A DNA stretch of 64,000 nt, from the NCBI GenBank assembly GCA_039090855.1, contig CM077011.1, positions 41,063,501 to 41,127,500 on the forward strand, in the 5' to 3' direction. This document shows, piece after piece, positions 31,311 through 41,847 of the stretch. A program made the position numbers and the translations under genes. Origin of the DNA: Macrothele yani (Eukaryota; Arthropoda; Arachnida; Araneae; Macrothelidae). A model generated the notes under the pieces. That model saw nothing but the letters and a program-made list of their open reading frames with translations, made no database searches and had not been told where the DNA came from. Numbering within the stretch: position 1 is the stretch's first letter; each line of letters starts with the position of its first letter.

Positions 31311-33117
31311 AGAAGATGTGACTTCCAAAGTGGAATATATAGAGCTATGCAAGACAGTAAGAAAAAGTATCACTGAAGACGTAAGGAAATTCAACTGTGA
31401 ACTAGTGAGGAAAGCAATTGAAAACAACCAAAGCCTAAAGATAGCAAAGGGACATCTCAGTAAGGGAAGAAAACAGATTATGGCACTGAGAAAAGAATAT
31501 GGTTCTGTAACAAGAAATAGAGGCGAAATTTTGACAAGAGTGAAAGATTTCTACTCCAAATTATATGAAAGGGATGATACATGCACTCCAGACATCATGA
31601 AAGATACCAGTACCAGAGTTCCTCCAGTCCTTCCAGCAGAAGTTGCACATGCAATCAAGAACATGAAGCGAGGAAAAGCTCCAGGAGAAGATGGAATTAC
31701 TGTAGACATCATACAAGAAGCAAGTGGAGAAATCGAAACAGTACTCGCCCAAATTTTCACTCGATGCCTTAATGAAGGAAAGATTCCTGAGGATTGGAAC
31801 ACCGCTACAATGATCCTGCTACATAAGAAAGGTGACATTGAGGATCTCGGAAACTACAGACCTATCAGCCTCCTATCAGTAGTTTATAAAATCTTCACTA
31901 AAGTTCTTTCACACCGCTTGAAGGTAGCACTAGACATGGCTCAACCGAGAGAACAAGCTGGATTCAGGAGTGGCTACAGCACAATAGATCATATCCACGT
32001 GCTGAGAGAACTAATTGAAAGAGCGAGGGAATATGAACTTCCATTGTGCATGGCTTTTATCGATTATGAAAAAGCCTTTGATTCGGTGAAACCATCAGCA
32101 GTTACAATGGCTCTGAAAACCTGCGGTATTGAAGATGCATACATTAATATTATTAATAACATCTATGAAAATGCAAGTGCAAAGATTAGGCTGTTTGAAA
32201 ATACAACACACGTAAAAATTGGAAAGGGAGTGAGACAAGGTGACACCATATCTCCGAAGCTCTTTAATGCCACATTGGAGGGTGTTTTTCAGTCGCTGAG
32301 CTGGGAAAACAAGGGGATAAAGATTAATGGAGATTATCTAACCCACCTTCGTTTTGCTGATGACGTAGTCATTTTTGCAACTACCCCATCAGAGCTGCAG
32401 AGTATGATCCAGGAACTTGCTGACAAGAGTAAAGAAGTGGGATTAAAAATGAACTTTCAGAAGACAAAAGTGATGTTCAATGCTTTTACAAGAAATGAAG
32501 ATTTATCGATTGATGGAGAAAAGCTGGAGATAACAGACACGTACGTTTATCTTGGACAGCAGATATCAAGTGAGGGTCACATTGATGAAGAAATTAATCG
32601 GCGTACAAAACTTGCCTGGAGAGCTTTTGGAAGAAACAGCATAATTTTCAAGAGCAATATGCCATTATGTCTTAAAAGAAAAGTGTTTGATCAATGCATC
32701 CTTCCAGTGCTTACGTATGGTGCAGAGACGTGGACCTTAACTAAAAGAGACATACAAAGGCTGCAGACAACTCAAATAAGCATGGAGAGGTGCATGCTTG
32801 GTGTAACTAGGAGAGATAAGAAGAGGAACTCGTGGATCCGAAAAATGACAAGAGTGGAAGACATCATGATCAGAGTTAAATCCCTGAAATGGCAATGGGC
32901 TGGACATACTGCCAGAAGGACAGATCATCGATGGACAGCCGAAATTTTAGATTGGATTCCAAGGGACAGGAAAAGACCCAGAAGAAGACCACATAGGAGA
33001 TGGGTGGATGAAATTCGAAAGTATGCAGGGGTGACATGGAGGAGACTGGCACAAGACAGACCGTTGTGGAGGAAACTTGGGGAGACCTTCGTCCAGCAGT
33101 GGATTGATAATGGTTGA
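31297..33117 (+). CDS. RTE LINE reverse transcriptase part
   Basis: 606 codons, all open. Copies LINE RNA into DNA at the nicked target. Motifs: GKAPGEDGITVDII, HKKGDIEDLGNYRPISLLSV, EQAGFRSGYSTIDHI, CMAFIDYEKAFDS (motif A Asp, residue about 255), RQGDTISPKLFNATLE, LRFADDVVIFA (catalytic Asp pair, about 353) and VYLGQQISSEGHI. The C-terminal tail has YGAETWTL, MERCMLGVTRRDK and a thumb-like WQWAGHTARR region typical of RTE proteins. This ATG overlaps the endonuclease end by 14 bp in another frame and is probably an artefact of the single-base shift. Confidence 0.94.
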   Translation: MRTTKEDVTSKVEYIELCKTVRKSITEDVRKFNCELVRKAIENNQSLKIAKGHLSKGRKQIMALRKEYGSVTRNRGEILTRVKDFYSKLYERDDTCTPDIMKDTSTRVPPVLPAEVAHAIKNMKRGKAPGEDGITVDIIQEASGEIETVLAQIFTRCLNEGKIPEDWNTATMILLHKKGDIEDLGNYRPISLLSVVYKIFTKVLSHRLKVALDMAQPREQAGFRSGYSTIDHIHVLRELIERAREYELPLCMAFIDYEKAFDSVKPSAVTMALKTCGIEDAYINIINNIYENASAKIRLFENTTHVKIGKGVRQGDTISPKLFNATLEGVFQSLSWENKGIKINGDYLTHLRFADDVVIFATTPSELQSMIQELADKSKEVGLKMNFQKTKVMFNAFTRNEDLSIDGEKLEITDTYVYLGQQISSEGHIDEEINRRTKLAWRAFGRNSIIFKSNMPLCLKRKVFDQCILPVLTYGAETWTLTKRDIQRLQTTQISMERCMLGVTRRDKKRNSWIRKMTRVEDIMIRVKSLKWQWAGHTARRTDHRWTAEILDWIPRDRKRPRRRPHRRWVDEIRKYAGVTWRRLAQDRPLWRKLGETFVQQWIDNG

Positions 33118-33213
33118 CAATGATGATGATGATGATGATATGGAAGAACAGCGCACACGATCAAAAAATCACACGCGCTAACAAACTGTCCAGTGGGTTC
33201 CTGTGTCATTCTA

Positions 33214-34619
33214 CACTGCTGGCCACCTAAAATGCAACACCAAGAAGGAAGCATCCGATTGGCCTGAAATTCGCAGCATGCGTCCCCCGCGAGTACATGC
33301 AAACGATTAGCATTGCAGGGCATATGCAAATCACGTGCGCTCGGCAGGCCACTGAGAAGCACTATAAGAAGGGCGCACAGAAGGCGGGGTGTAAGTAGTG
33401 GAAGTGTGTTGTGCTGCCGGACCTGTGCGTGGGAAGCTTCCTGATGCCTCGTCTCAGAATACGGCAGTCATTCCAGCACGTTTCGCAGTTTGACAGAGGA
33501 CGAATATTGGCTGATCGCGACAGCGGTTTATCGTACCAAGACATCGGCGCCCGTGTAGGACGACATCCAGCCACAGTGAGGGGAGCATGGATTCGGTGGA
33601 TGCAGGAGGGACGGACGGGCCGACGTGAGTGATTGCCGCAGTCGCGGCACAGCACCAAACGAGAGGACTGGCATGTTATGCAGCGGGCTTTGACGGCTCG
33701 CACCGCCACATCACGAACGTTAGCGCAGGAATTAGGGTGTGTTGCGCAACAACCTGTGTCAGCACGTACCGTTCGACGTCGTATACAGGAACGGGGACTT
33801 GTCGCACGGCGCCCGTTGCTCCGATTACCATTGACGTTACACCACCGGCCAGTGCGGCGGCAGTGGGCCGTTGAACACCGCACCTTGACTACGGAATGGT
33901 ACGACATTGTCTTCTCCGACGAAACCCGCTTCTGCCTGCAACACCACAATGGTCGGATCCGCGTGTGGCGGTACCGCGGCGAGATACTGTATGGCGCCTG
34001 CATTATGCATCGCCATACCGGTCCGTCGCCTGGCGTTATGATTTGGTGCGCAATTGGATATTACGCCCGCACCCCTCTGGTACGCATCGTCGGTGCACTC
34101 AACAGCCACTGCTACATCTCCGACGTTTTGGAGCCTGTAGTCCACCCGTACTTGCAGTGCCTGCCAGCAGCCACGTTTCAACAGGACAATGTGCGCCCGC
34201 ACGTGGCACGCATCGTGCAACAATTCGTCACGGCCCACCAGGTGTCACTGCTGCCGTGGCACGCCTGTTCTCCCGATATGTCGCCCATCGGACACGTCTG
34301 GTCGCTGATCGGCAACCGAGTAGCCCGGCACGCAGCACCCACGGCTAAGCCTGATGAACTGTGGCAACGTGTGGAAGCAGCCTGGACCGAGATACCCCAA
34401 GCCCACATCCAAAGCCTCTTTCGTTCGATGCCGCGCTGTGTAGCGACCATTATTGCCAACCATGGGGCCACACGAACTATTGACGTCTGCGTGTTCCGCA
34501 AGTCGCACGGGCCTGTAATATCAATCGTTTCATCTTTGTATCTGTTGTTATGTGTCCAGTAAATCTGACTTTGCTATCTCGTGTCCTTCTTGGTGTTGCA
34601 TTTTGGGTGGCCAGCAGTG
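33214..34619 (+). mobile_element. Tc1-like DNA transposon, recent-looking
   Basis: Inverted ends CACTGCTGGCCACCTAAAAT and (right, reversed) CACTGCTGGCCACCCAAAAT, then GCAACACCAAGAAGG on both. TA flanks at 33212-33213 and 34620-34621. It is 1406 bp and GC-richer than its surroundings. Confidence 0.95.
33445..34562 (+). pseudogene. Tc1 transposase, one stop and lost Glu
   Basis: The ATG at 33445 begins MPRLRIRQSFQHVSQFDRGR, the paired helix-turn-helix (SYQDIGARVGRHPATVRGAW). A TGA at 33630-33632 interrupts; the same frame then runs open to 34562. Catalytic motifs: IVFSDETRFCLQ (first Asp), TFQQDNVRPHVAR (second Asp), CSPDMSPIGHVWSLIG, where the expected Glu of PIEHVW is Gly (codon GGA). So even with read-through the DD34E site is incomplete. 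About 372 codons in total, close to the usual 340-370. Confidence 0.93.
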
Positions 34620-34689
34620 TATTTACTGTCATACTTACCCTATGGTTACTTCTGTGTGTTGATAGGCGCGTTTACCTTCCACACAGCAT

Positions 34690-34885
34690 GGTACAGAGAG
34701 GGCACTGGTGCTTTTCTGCTCCTGACGCAGAAAGCTGATTTCTTGCTTCCGAAACATCTGTTGAACTTTGGCTCAATTTTTATGGTGTTTAAACAATGTT
34801 TTTTTGACACATCTATTGGACAGATCTGTGTCTTAGCCTTTAATAGCGGAAAGACAATGACACTTTCGTCGACACTTGAAACTTG
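34690..34885. repeat. inner block of right inverted arm (pogo-like element)
   Basis: Reverse complement of 26605-26790, about 85% alike by eye. Separated from the outer block (36475-36562) by inserted DNA that includes the TRIM array. Confidence 0.85.
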
Positions 34886-35314
34886 ATTTTTGTTATTTAA
34901 CTACACTTTCATGCCAGACCAGAACAAAACAGAATTTAGTCCATACGCACCTGGGACTACATCTACAATCATAATAAACAACAAAAGCCCAAGAATATAG
35001 TAAAAGCAATGGCAATATAAATGTGCAAACAAAATTAATGAACTGAGGCTTTCTATATGATAGAAATCAACGATTGCGCGTAGCATGCAATGTAATCAAA
35101 GTAACTGAAAAATTGCAGCACTTCAAAAGTATAATCATTACAAAACTTCAAAATTAGAACTATTCCCATACAATTCGAATTTTGCAAGTAACATCATATT
35201 TCCATTAAGACATACACATGACATATATACTAACGAAAGTGTTATTTTCAAAACGTTACATACTAAGATAAATTATTAAGTCACACAAACTAACAAGAAG
35301 AAGGTACGAACACT

Positions 35315-36136
35315 TGTAACGTACCAGGAGATGTGACGTACCTGCCAGAAGGACGCACACGACATAAAGGCAGATAGCAATTAGAATCAATGTCCGCGTA
35401 GCTTAATTGGTAGAGCAACTTATTCCGGAATGAGTGGACCCGGGTTCGAACCCCTGCGCTGATAAAAATGACGGAGAAATTCACTTCGTTATAATGGCGT
35501 TCGAACTATCCGGATGACCCGACCGTTCAAAATCTCGCATTGGTGTGATGTTATTTCCACACCGCGAGATAGGAAAAATATGAGCAGCACTTCGAAAGAA
35601 AAAAAAAAAAAAAAAAGAAAAATAAGGGGAGATGATGTAACGTACCAGGAGATGTGACGTACCTGCCAGAAGGACGCACGCGACATAAAGGCAGATAGCA
35701 ATTAGAATCAATGTCCGCGTAGCTTAATTGGTAGAGCAACTTATTCCGGAATGAGTGGACCCGGGTTCGAACCCCTGCGCTGATAAAAATGACGGAGAAA
35801 TTCACTTCGTTATAATGGCGTTAGAACTATCCGGATGACCCGACCGTTCAAAATCTCGCATTGGTGTGATGTTATTTCCACACCGCGAGATAGGAAAAAT
35901 ATGAGCAGCACTTCGAAAGAAAAAAAAAAAAAAAAAAGAAAAATAAGGGGGAGATGATGTAACGTACCAGGAGATGTGACGTACCTGCCAGAAGGACGCA
36001 CACGACATAAAGGCAGATAGCAATTAGAATCAATGTCCGCGTAGCTTAATTGGTAGAGCAACTTATTCCGGAATGAGTGGACCCGGGTTCGAACCCCGGC
36101 GCGGATAAAAATGACGGAGAAATTTACTTCGTTATA
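35315..36136 (+). mobile_element. tRNA-bearing TRIM array, three LTRs
   Basis: LTRs of 179 bp at 35315-35493, 35636-35814 and 35958-36136 alternate with interiors of 142-143 bp. The 4-bp duplication CACT flanks the whole array (35311-35314 and 36137-36140). The LTR start has a 17-bp extra unit (TGTAACGTACCAGGAGA) before TGTGACGTACC. Primer sites read TGGCGTTCGAACTATCCGG and TGGCGTTAGAACTATCCGG; A-rich tracts and AAGGGGAGATGA precede each later LTR. The units are almost identical. Confidence 0.93.
36035..36106 (+). tRNA. tRNA-like element in third LTR
   Basis: 72 nt, acceptor GTCCGCG/CGCGGAT. The first two LTRs of the array have a mutated 3' acceptor strand (GCGCTGAT), so this is the best-paired one. 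Confidence 0.4.
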
Positions 36137-36564
36137 CACTTTATAGCTAATACATCAAAAGTCTCACCAAGTAAATAATAATTACAAAACACCAAGGTAA
36201 CACTATAATCTTTCAGTTTCAAATCATTTGAAGCACTGGAACAGATTCTTCAAAACAAATCGTTGCGATCTAGTGTGGCAAGGGATCCATAGAAAAAAGC
36301 TAACAAATAGCCTGATGAGCCCCTATCCCCCCTCCCCCAATTTAAATCGTCAAGGAACAATTTAACCGTAATGCAGTAAATTGAAGTAATAATACGTAAT
36401 ATATTATCAATCCTTAATCAACCATTAGTTAAGAAAGTCTTAAGCTATCTTTTAAATACCGAATAGTGTGTGATAGTATGCGCGCGTTTGCACATGAAAA
36501 CCCGCCAGGGTTAAATGAGACATAACAGAGACAGCACTGTTCGCTATGGGGACCTTCCTGTGTT

Positions 36565-37870
36565 AGCTGTCTTGTTTAGGGAAGCGTTTAGACATCAGAG
36601 ATAGAAACAAATAAGCAACAGCACAGAAACAAGATATCCGAGTGTAGTTTTGGAAACAAGATTCCTGATTTTAACCATTCTTAACTAAACAAAATTCAAG
36701 AGTCTTTCATTTTTGGAGTTTTCTCCAGTTTTAGTCCGATATTTATAACCAAAATATTTCACTACAAAACATTTCATCCAACGCACCCCCCCCCCCCCAG
36801 GCTTTCCTGGCACACCCCACAATTTGAAATTCCTAGCTCTCCGGGAGTTTTCTTCATTAATTTCCTAGCGATATCTTAATGCAAATCTCTTAAACGCGCG
36901 CATTTTTATGCTTATCTGATTCTGCATAATTGTGACAACACTGTTCGTCAGCAAGATCACTGGTTCTAAAATTTCAGTTTTGTCCTTCAAATAAGAGCAG
37001 AGATGTGTCCTTTGCGTGTGGATTCAGATAACTTTTGTTATTTTAATGCTAATGTTTTTGCAGTTTTGTTTCCACTATTTTCTTCACAAGCGTTGCGCTT
37101 CGTTAAGAAACCAGACGAAAAGTCAGCTACAATCGTTCTAAAAAGCAACATCAGCTTGCCTCACCAACCCTGAAGACTCCAGAGTGATGCCAGTTTTCCT
37201 CCCCTGCGGCCCTTAATTTCGCCTATACCAACTCATCAGTTTAACTCATATCATAATGACTCACATAAAGATTTTGTCCAGTGGACTCTCACTTTAATGA
37301 TCCAATTACTTAACTCTTAATCCTGATGAAGCGGGAAGACTTCCTTGCTTTTATTCGTATTTGATCACATTAGCTAGAGCAGAAACTGGTGATTGACACC
37401 CCTGATAAATATATAGGTGTGTGGCATACGGGGATAGGCGGTGTTTATGCTCTTGCAGACAAAAAGATCGTTGCACAACGGATGGGCAAGTTCCTCGCCA
37501 GGTAACACCATAAATATTGGAAGAACAGAAAGAAAAATATACAAATGTCAGTCACTATGTGCTCATATTGAGCTATAATTTCATTTGTGTATAGGACTTT
37601 AAAACAATCTGTAATTTAAGCTACGATCGATTTCTATAACAACAGTTACGAGGCAAAATGAATCTTTCAAAAGAGTTTTGTGAAATCGATAAAGAGACAA
37701 TATTCTTCGCCACAAATGTTATCATTAGCAAAAAAATTGATTTTTTGGGGGGCTTTCAGAAGCGGAGACATCATTATAAAGATTTACATTAACGCCCCCT
37801 AGCCGAAAAATTTAACATTATTTTGAGAAGAAAGTACGCATTAATACAGGGATTGGACAAAATGTGAACG
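36565..37870. other. no recognised feature
   Basis: AT-rich with a C-run at 36787-36799. No ORF of interest, RNA gene or repeat recognised. Confidence 0.5.
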
Positions 37871-37873
37871 CCA

Positions 37874-38252
37874 AGGTTTTTTTTTTTTTTTTTTGATTGA
37901 AGGTTTATCGATCATTGTGAGCAACCCGTCCCTAATTTAGGGTCATTGGTTCCAGAGAAGGGAGAGAGCCAGTGCCGTAAGACAAACACAACACCCATGC
38001 CTCTCCGGGTTTCAAACCCGGACACCTTTCGGACGAATGATCAGAGGCCATCACTTAGACCACTGTACCACCGGGGCTGCGGGCTATAATCAGTCGCCAG
38101 TCCCTAATTTAGGGCTACTAGTTCCAGAGAAGTGAGGGAACCAGTACGATAAGACAAACGTAACATCCATGCCTCACCGGGATTCAAACCCGGACCCCTT
38201 TCGGACGAATGCTCAGAGGCCATCACTTAGACCACTGCACCACCGGGGCGGC
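37874..38252 (-). mobile_element. SINE family 1 dimer
   Basis: Two head-to-tail inverted copies between one short duplication AACGCCA (37867-37873 and 38253-38259). The first (37874-38077) lacks the TCAATGGGCTATAAGCAG part of the tail. The second (38078-38252) begins exactly with GGGCTATAATCAGTCGCC and has no A tail of its own. Confidence 0.9.
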
Positions 38253-38410
38253 AACGCCATAATTATAGGGGTTAATGTTATTCGTGTAAGATACGCTCAG
38301 GAAAATAAAGTTGTGGTTATCTTTTGTGTATCTTTGTATATATTCTCCAGGTTGTACGCCAGTGCGGTACGATTTCTGTTCAGCAGCCGTGTGTACGAGC
38401 GGTCAGTGAA

Positions 38411-38745
38411 ATGGTTGACGTGTCAGATTTTCAAAGAGGACAAATCGTGGGAGCCCATTTAGGAAGAGCATCTGTAACCCTAACAGCCAAATTGTTGGGT
38501 GTTTCAAAAGAAACAGTCTCCCCGGTTATAACTGTTTACACAAAAAATGGCAAGACTTCATTGGCTTATAAATGTGGTCGAAAGCCGAGACTGAATGAGA
38601 GTGATCCTCGAACACTAAGGAAGATTGTGTCCAAAACACCGAGAACCAAGCGACGGCAGATTTCATTATCCACCTGGAAGACCTTATTTCTACAAAACAA
38701 ATCTGGGTCCAGAATGCACCCGCAGGTTTTATTTACGTATATACG
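38411..38745 (+). pseudogene. Tc1 transposase N-terminal fragment
   Basis: The ATG at 38411 begins MVDVSDFQRGQIVGAHLGRA, then SVTLTAKLLGVSKETVSPVI, CGRKPRLNESDPRTLRKIVS and RTKRRQ. These are the two helix-turn-helix parts of a Tc1 DNA-binding domain. A frameshift near 38660 puts IHLEDLISTKQ in another frame, after which similarity ends. The same Tc1 family supplies the C-terminal remnants at 41205-41842. Confidence 0.8.
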
Positions 38746-39925
38746 TGTTCGACAGTAAGGGGTTTGGGTTAGAAGTCGTTTGATAAATGAAAGAGGAATG
38801 CAGTTAGACTATAATTTTATTTATTAAAGAGCGATAATATGAGAAGTAGCAAATATATGGCCAGCGTTGCATTCAGAGACTTTTTTTCGGAAGGGGAATT
38901 ACAAATTTGAGGGCTGAAACTTCTTGACTGATTATATACATACAATCACAATTTTTTTATTTGTACATACATTAATATATAATAAATAAATTTTTAAATA
39001 GTGTATAAAAAATTTTATGCTCGTATATCGGAAATGCAAATTCCAAGAAATGTATTCATACAAATGATTTAAAATGTGAAAATGTTATATCTTTGCTTTA
39101 ATTCAATAATGCACCATGGAGTGGTGTAAAATATTTAGCATCCGAGTAAGATAACGCTGTGCTGGAATAAACATTCCCTTCCCCCCAAAAAAACATGAGG
39201 AGTGGTAAAAATGTCTTCGCCTTACTACAAACGTGTTTCTGATTAATAAGGAATTATTACAATGTTACCTAAAAACGTACGGTGCAAACAATTCCCCTGC
39301 CACTTGATTTGAGCCCCTTTAGATTAGCACATAGTCGTAAAAACAAACAAACTCGCTAACCGTTTGGATGCCAGTTTGAGGTGCCTCGATTTTTTTAACA
39401 GAGTGTAAACAACCCGACGCCACAGAAAAAAACAACAACCTTTTTATGGAAATAATTTCTAATCATTTGCTATTGTTAAAAATTAAGTAGCAAATATTTC
39501 GTGGTACGTGGAAAAACTAACGTCACGTTAACTACACTGAGGCTTAGGCTTAACCGTATACATGGAAAATCGGCATAGAAGACTGAAATAAAGCGGGGAA
39601 AGCCAGCTTGCAAAATATGATGATGTATTGCAGTGCAAACATCTTTACTCTGTGGAATTAGGTTTTTATTGCGGAAGTAGTCCGAATTGTCAGTGCTTGA
39701 AAAATTGCCCCTTCAGCGAGGACTGTTTAATGTTTTATTGAAGGATGATCGAAATTTCAAATTGAAGTCTATGTGGACTGGAGTTTTTTTTCTTTATTAT
39801 TATTATAATATTTTTTCTCATTTTTCTAATTTCTTTTTAATTACTGTTTACAAATATTCAGCTACAAACAAAAATGATTAAACTAAATATAAAGGGATAT
39901 CACCCCAAAACCTACGGAAGCGTGT
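38746..39925. other. no recognised feature
   Basis: Very AT-rich, with poly-A and TA-rich tracts. No gene or repeat recognised. Confidence 0.5.
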
Positions 39926-40440
39926 TCAGGGATTTTCGGGAGAGCTAAGCACCTCCGAAAAGATGCCTGAATAGATCACTGCATATGGCATACAATTCAC
40001 ATCTATGTTTCGTACAAAGGTTAAGCCGATACAAATATTGCTTAAGTTAGTTGGTGGAGAATTTATATCAGTCAAGCCGAAATTGTCTTTCGTGAACTTG
40101 AGTAAGTTGGTGCACATCAATGTTAAAGTCACCAGTGAGAATGATAGGCACTTGGGTATCCGGTACCATACTTGGTATGAATTTCTTGATATTTTCAGAG
40201 TAATCGCATAGCATCCGGAACATGAAGACCTCTAGCGATGTTTGTGAAAAGTTAAGATGAATGTAAACTGAACCAATTATGAAGCGAGTTTGAGCAGACA
40301 CTGTCACATCAAGTAGACACATGTCACCCCCATAGTAATCTTCAATTCTCGATCTGTTGTTGACTGAGGCATTTACGGGTTGGCAGTCAGTTAGACTATT
40401 GATGCTTCTGCAAATAGCACCTCCCCGCAGTTCGTTTTGT
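39926..40440 (-). pseudogene. Helentron-type endonuclease domain remnant
   Basis: Minus-strand translation gives RGGAICRSINSLTDCQPV, YYGGDMCLLDV, SVYIHLNFSQTSLE, then PIILTGDFNID, and in another frame ICIGLTFVRNIDVNC. The VYIH...ILTGDFN...TF order fits the apurinic-like endonuclease attached to Helentron/PIF1-helicase proteins. The diagnostic GDFN motif is intact and the catalytic core is otherwise decayed. No helicase or Rep domain was seen nearby. A CR1-like LINE endonuclease is the alternative. Confidence 0.6.
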
Positions 40441-41200
40441 GGACGAAGTAGTACGTTTGGAAGTGGATGGTTTTTGTTGGGCTATTGCCCTATTTCTTTT
40501 CGACTTCAATTCGAAACCGGGCAAATGTATGGGGCTGGAATCAGCCATCTAAGTTTCACACACGGCCAAGTAGTTCATTGGTTCACGTGTACCATCTGTA
40601 GAAGTGCTTGGTTGTGGCTCCTCGCGTTGCGCTGCTTAGGCTTTCTTCTTCTGTCTATAAGCCCTACCTCGTTCTGCATAAGTCGTTTTGGGCTTATTCG
40701 ATTCCTTTCGAGTTTTTCTTTCTTCTGATATACGTTTGTAATATTTTGAGTCGGACTTTTGCTTCAAATATTTAGACATTTTAATTTTCTCACACATATT
40801 TTTTCGTTTTTCACGTGTAACCTATAAAGTACTTATTAAATGTTTATGAATTATTGAAGTTTAGATAGATCTCATCCCGACGAATCGTTTGAGACCAATA
40901 TCACTATCCTCACTCTACGCGAACTTGAGTTATACTCATTTCAAAGTTCTTGACTCAGGGTATTCGACCCCAAACTGACGGACGCCCTCCACTCTCCCCG
41001 TGCATGCACATGATCTTGAAGTTGATATTTTTAGAATCATTGGTTGTTACTCTTTTTATGTCAGTTATTAGATTTTAGCTATTTGTTATAATTTAGAATT
41101 TATTAAGCATTTGATCAATCGTAAGAAATTATGTCGGTGAAGTTTTCTTAGAGGGTAGCTCCATGGTACCGATTTTAAAGACGTATTCACGTCAAAACAG
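40441..41200. other. no recognised feature
   Basis: Mixed sequence. The plus ORF 40357-40728 matches no known family and is likely chance. Confidence 0.45.
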
Positions 41201-41204
41201 TCCG

Positions 41205-41842
41205 CAAAGAACCTCATAAAGCCAACATCCATGAAAGAGTTGCAACTGCTGAACCTTTAATCACAGAAACCAAAGCTACAATGCGAAAACCTTGGTGGTA
41301 TTAGCATAAAACCCGGACAGCTGATAATTGGAAACTTGTGATATGGTCCGAAAAGTCCACATTTACATTGTTCCTGGTTGGGTTTGTGTGTGGAGAACCC
41401 CTCAAAGAAGTGAACAATTCTGCATGTTTTGTTCCAACTGACAAACAGCAGGGATGTTGCATGTGTGGTGATTTCGGCGGATATATCTCGGTATTCGGCT
41501 GTCCCCCTACATAGCTGAGTTACAACCAGCAAGTACTTGGACATTCTAGGTGATCAGATGCATTCTATGGTCCAAATGTTATTGCTATATGTCTGATAAG
41601 TCTGCATTTATATTATTCGCAACAGTATGTCGTGTTTATGTATCGAGAACCCCTGAAAGAAGCGTACAATTAGGAATATCTGGTTCCAACTGTCAAACAT
41701 GGGGGATGATTTGTGCTGGCATATCTTGGCATTCGACTGTCCCTATCATTACCCTATATGGCTGAATTACAGCCAGCGATCACTTGAATATTCTTGGTGG
41801 CCAGATGTATCATCCTCCAAGTATTGTTTTCCAACACGACCT
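41205..41842 (+). pseudogene. Tc1 transposase remnants, partly duplicated
   Basis: The first stretch (41205-41570) shows LHKANIHERVA-like sequence, then LITETKATMRKPWW, DNWKLVIWSEKSTFTLF (first Asp region, Asp now Glu-Lys) and a decayed middle. A second stretch (41565-41842) restarts near the YMSDKSAFILF motif and continues through VYVSRTPERSVQL, WGMICAGISWHS, IITLYG and ILGGQMYHPP to VFQHD near the second Asp. The middle region therefore exists twice in tandem. Confidence 0.7.
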
Positions 41843-41847
41843 TCTCT

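Larger units (their letters stand above)
29954..33140 (+). mobile_element. RTE-type LINE, nearly intact
   Basis: Full-length relative of the copy at 16770: the same 5' end (AAGGTCAGGTGATGCGTAAC), about 200 bp of leader, endonuclease then RT, and a (GAT)n tail directly after the stop. A single extra A in an A-run at 31282-31288 (7 A here, 6 A in the other copy) is the only frame lesion seen. No clear target duplication. Confidence 0.94.
26480..36562 (-). mobile_element. pogo-like transposon with long TIRs, heavily nested
   Basis: The left arm (26480-26790) matches, in reverse complement, two right blocks: 36475-36562 (with CCCCATAGCGA and AACCCTGGCGGGTTTTCATG) and 34690-34885 (ACGAAAGTGTCATTGTCTTT, GTCAGGAGCAGAAAAGCACC). 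A 1.6-kb insertion separates the right blocks. TA flanks the outer ends (26478-26479 and 36563-36564). Removing the two mini-LTR elements, the RTE LINE, the Tc1 element and that insertion leaves about 3 kb, a normal size for this class. The single transposase is on the minus strand. Confidence 0.75.

Noticed and set aside
38411..41842. One Tc1 element split by a 2.4-kb insertion
   Set aside because: The two parts are the same family, but both include the LEDLISTKQ/EDVFTSKQ segment, so they overlap by about ten residues and no duplication borders the gap. They are more likely two separate relics.
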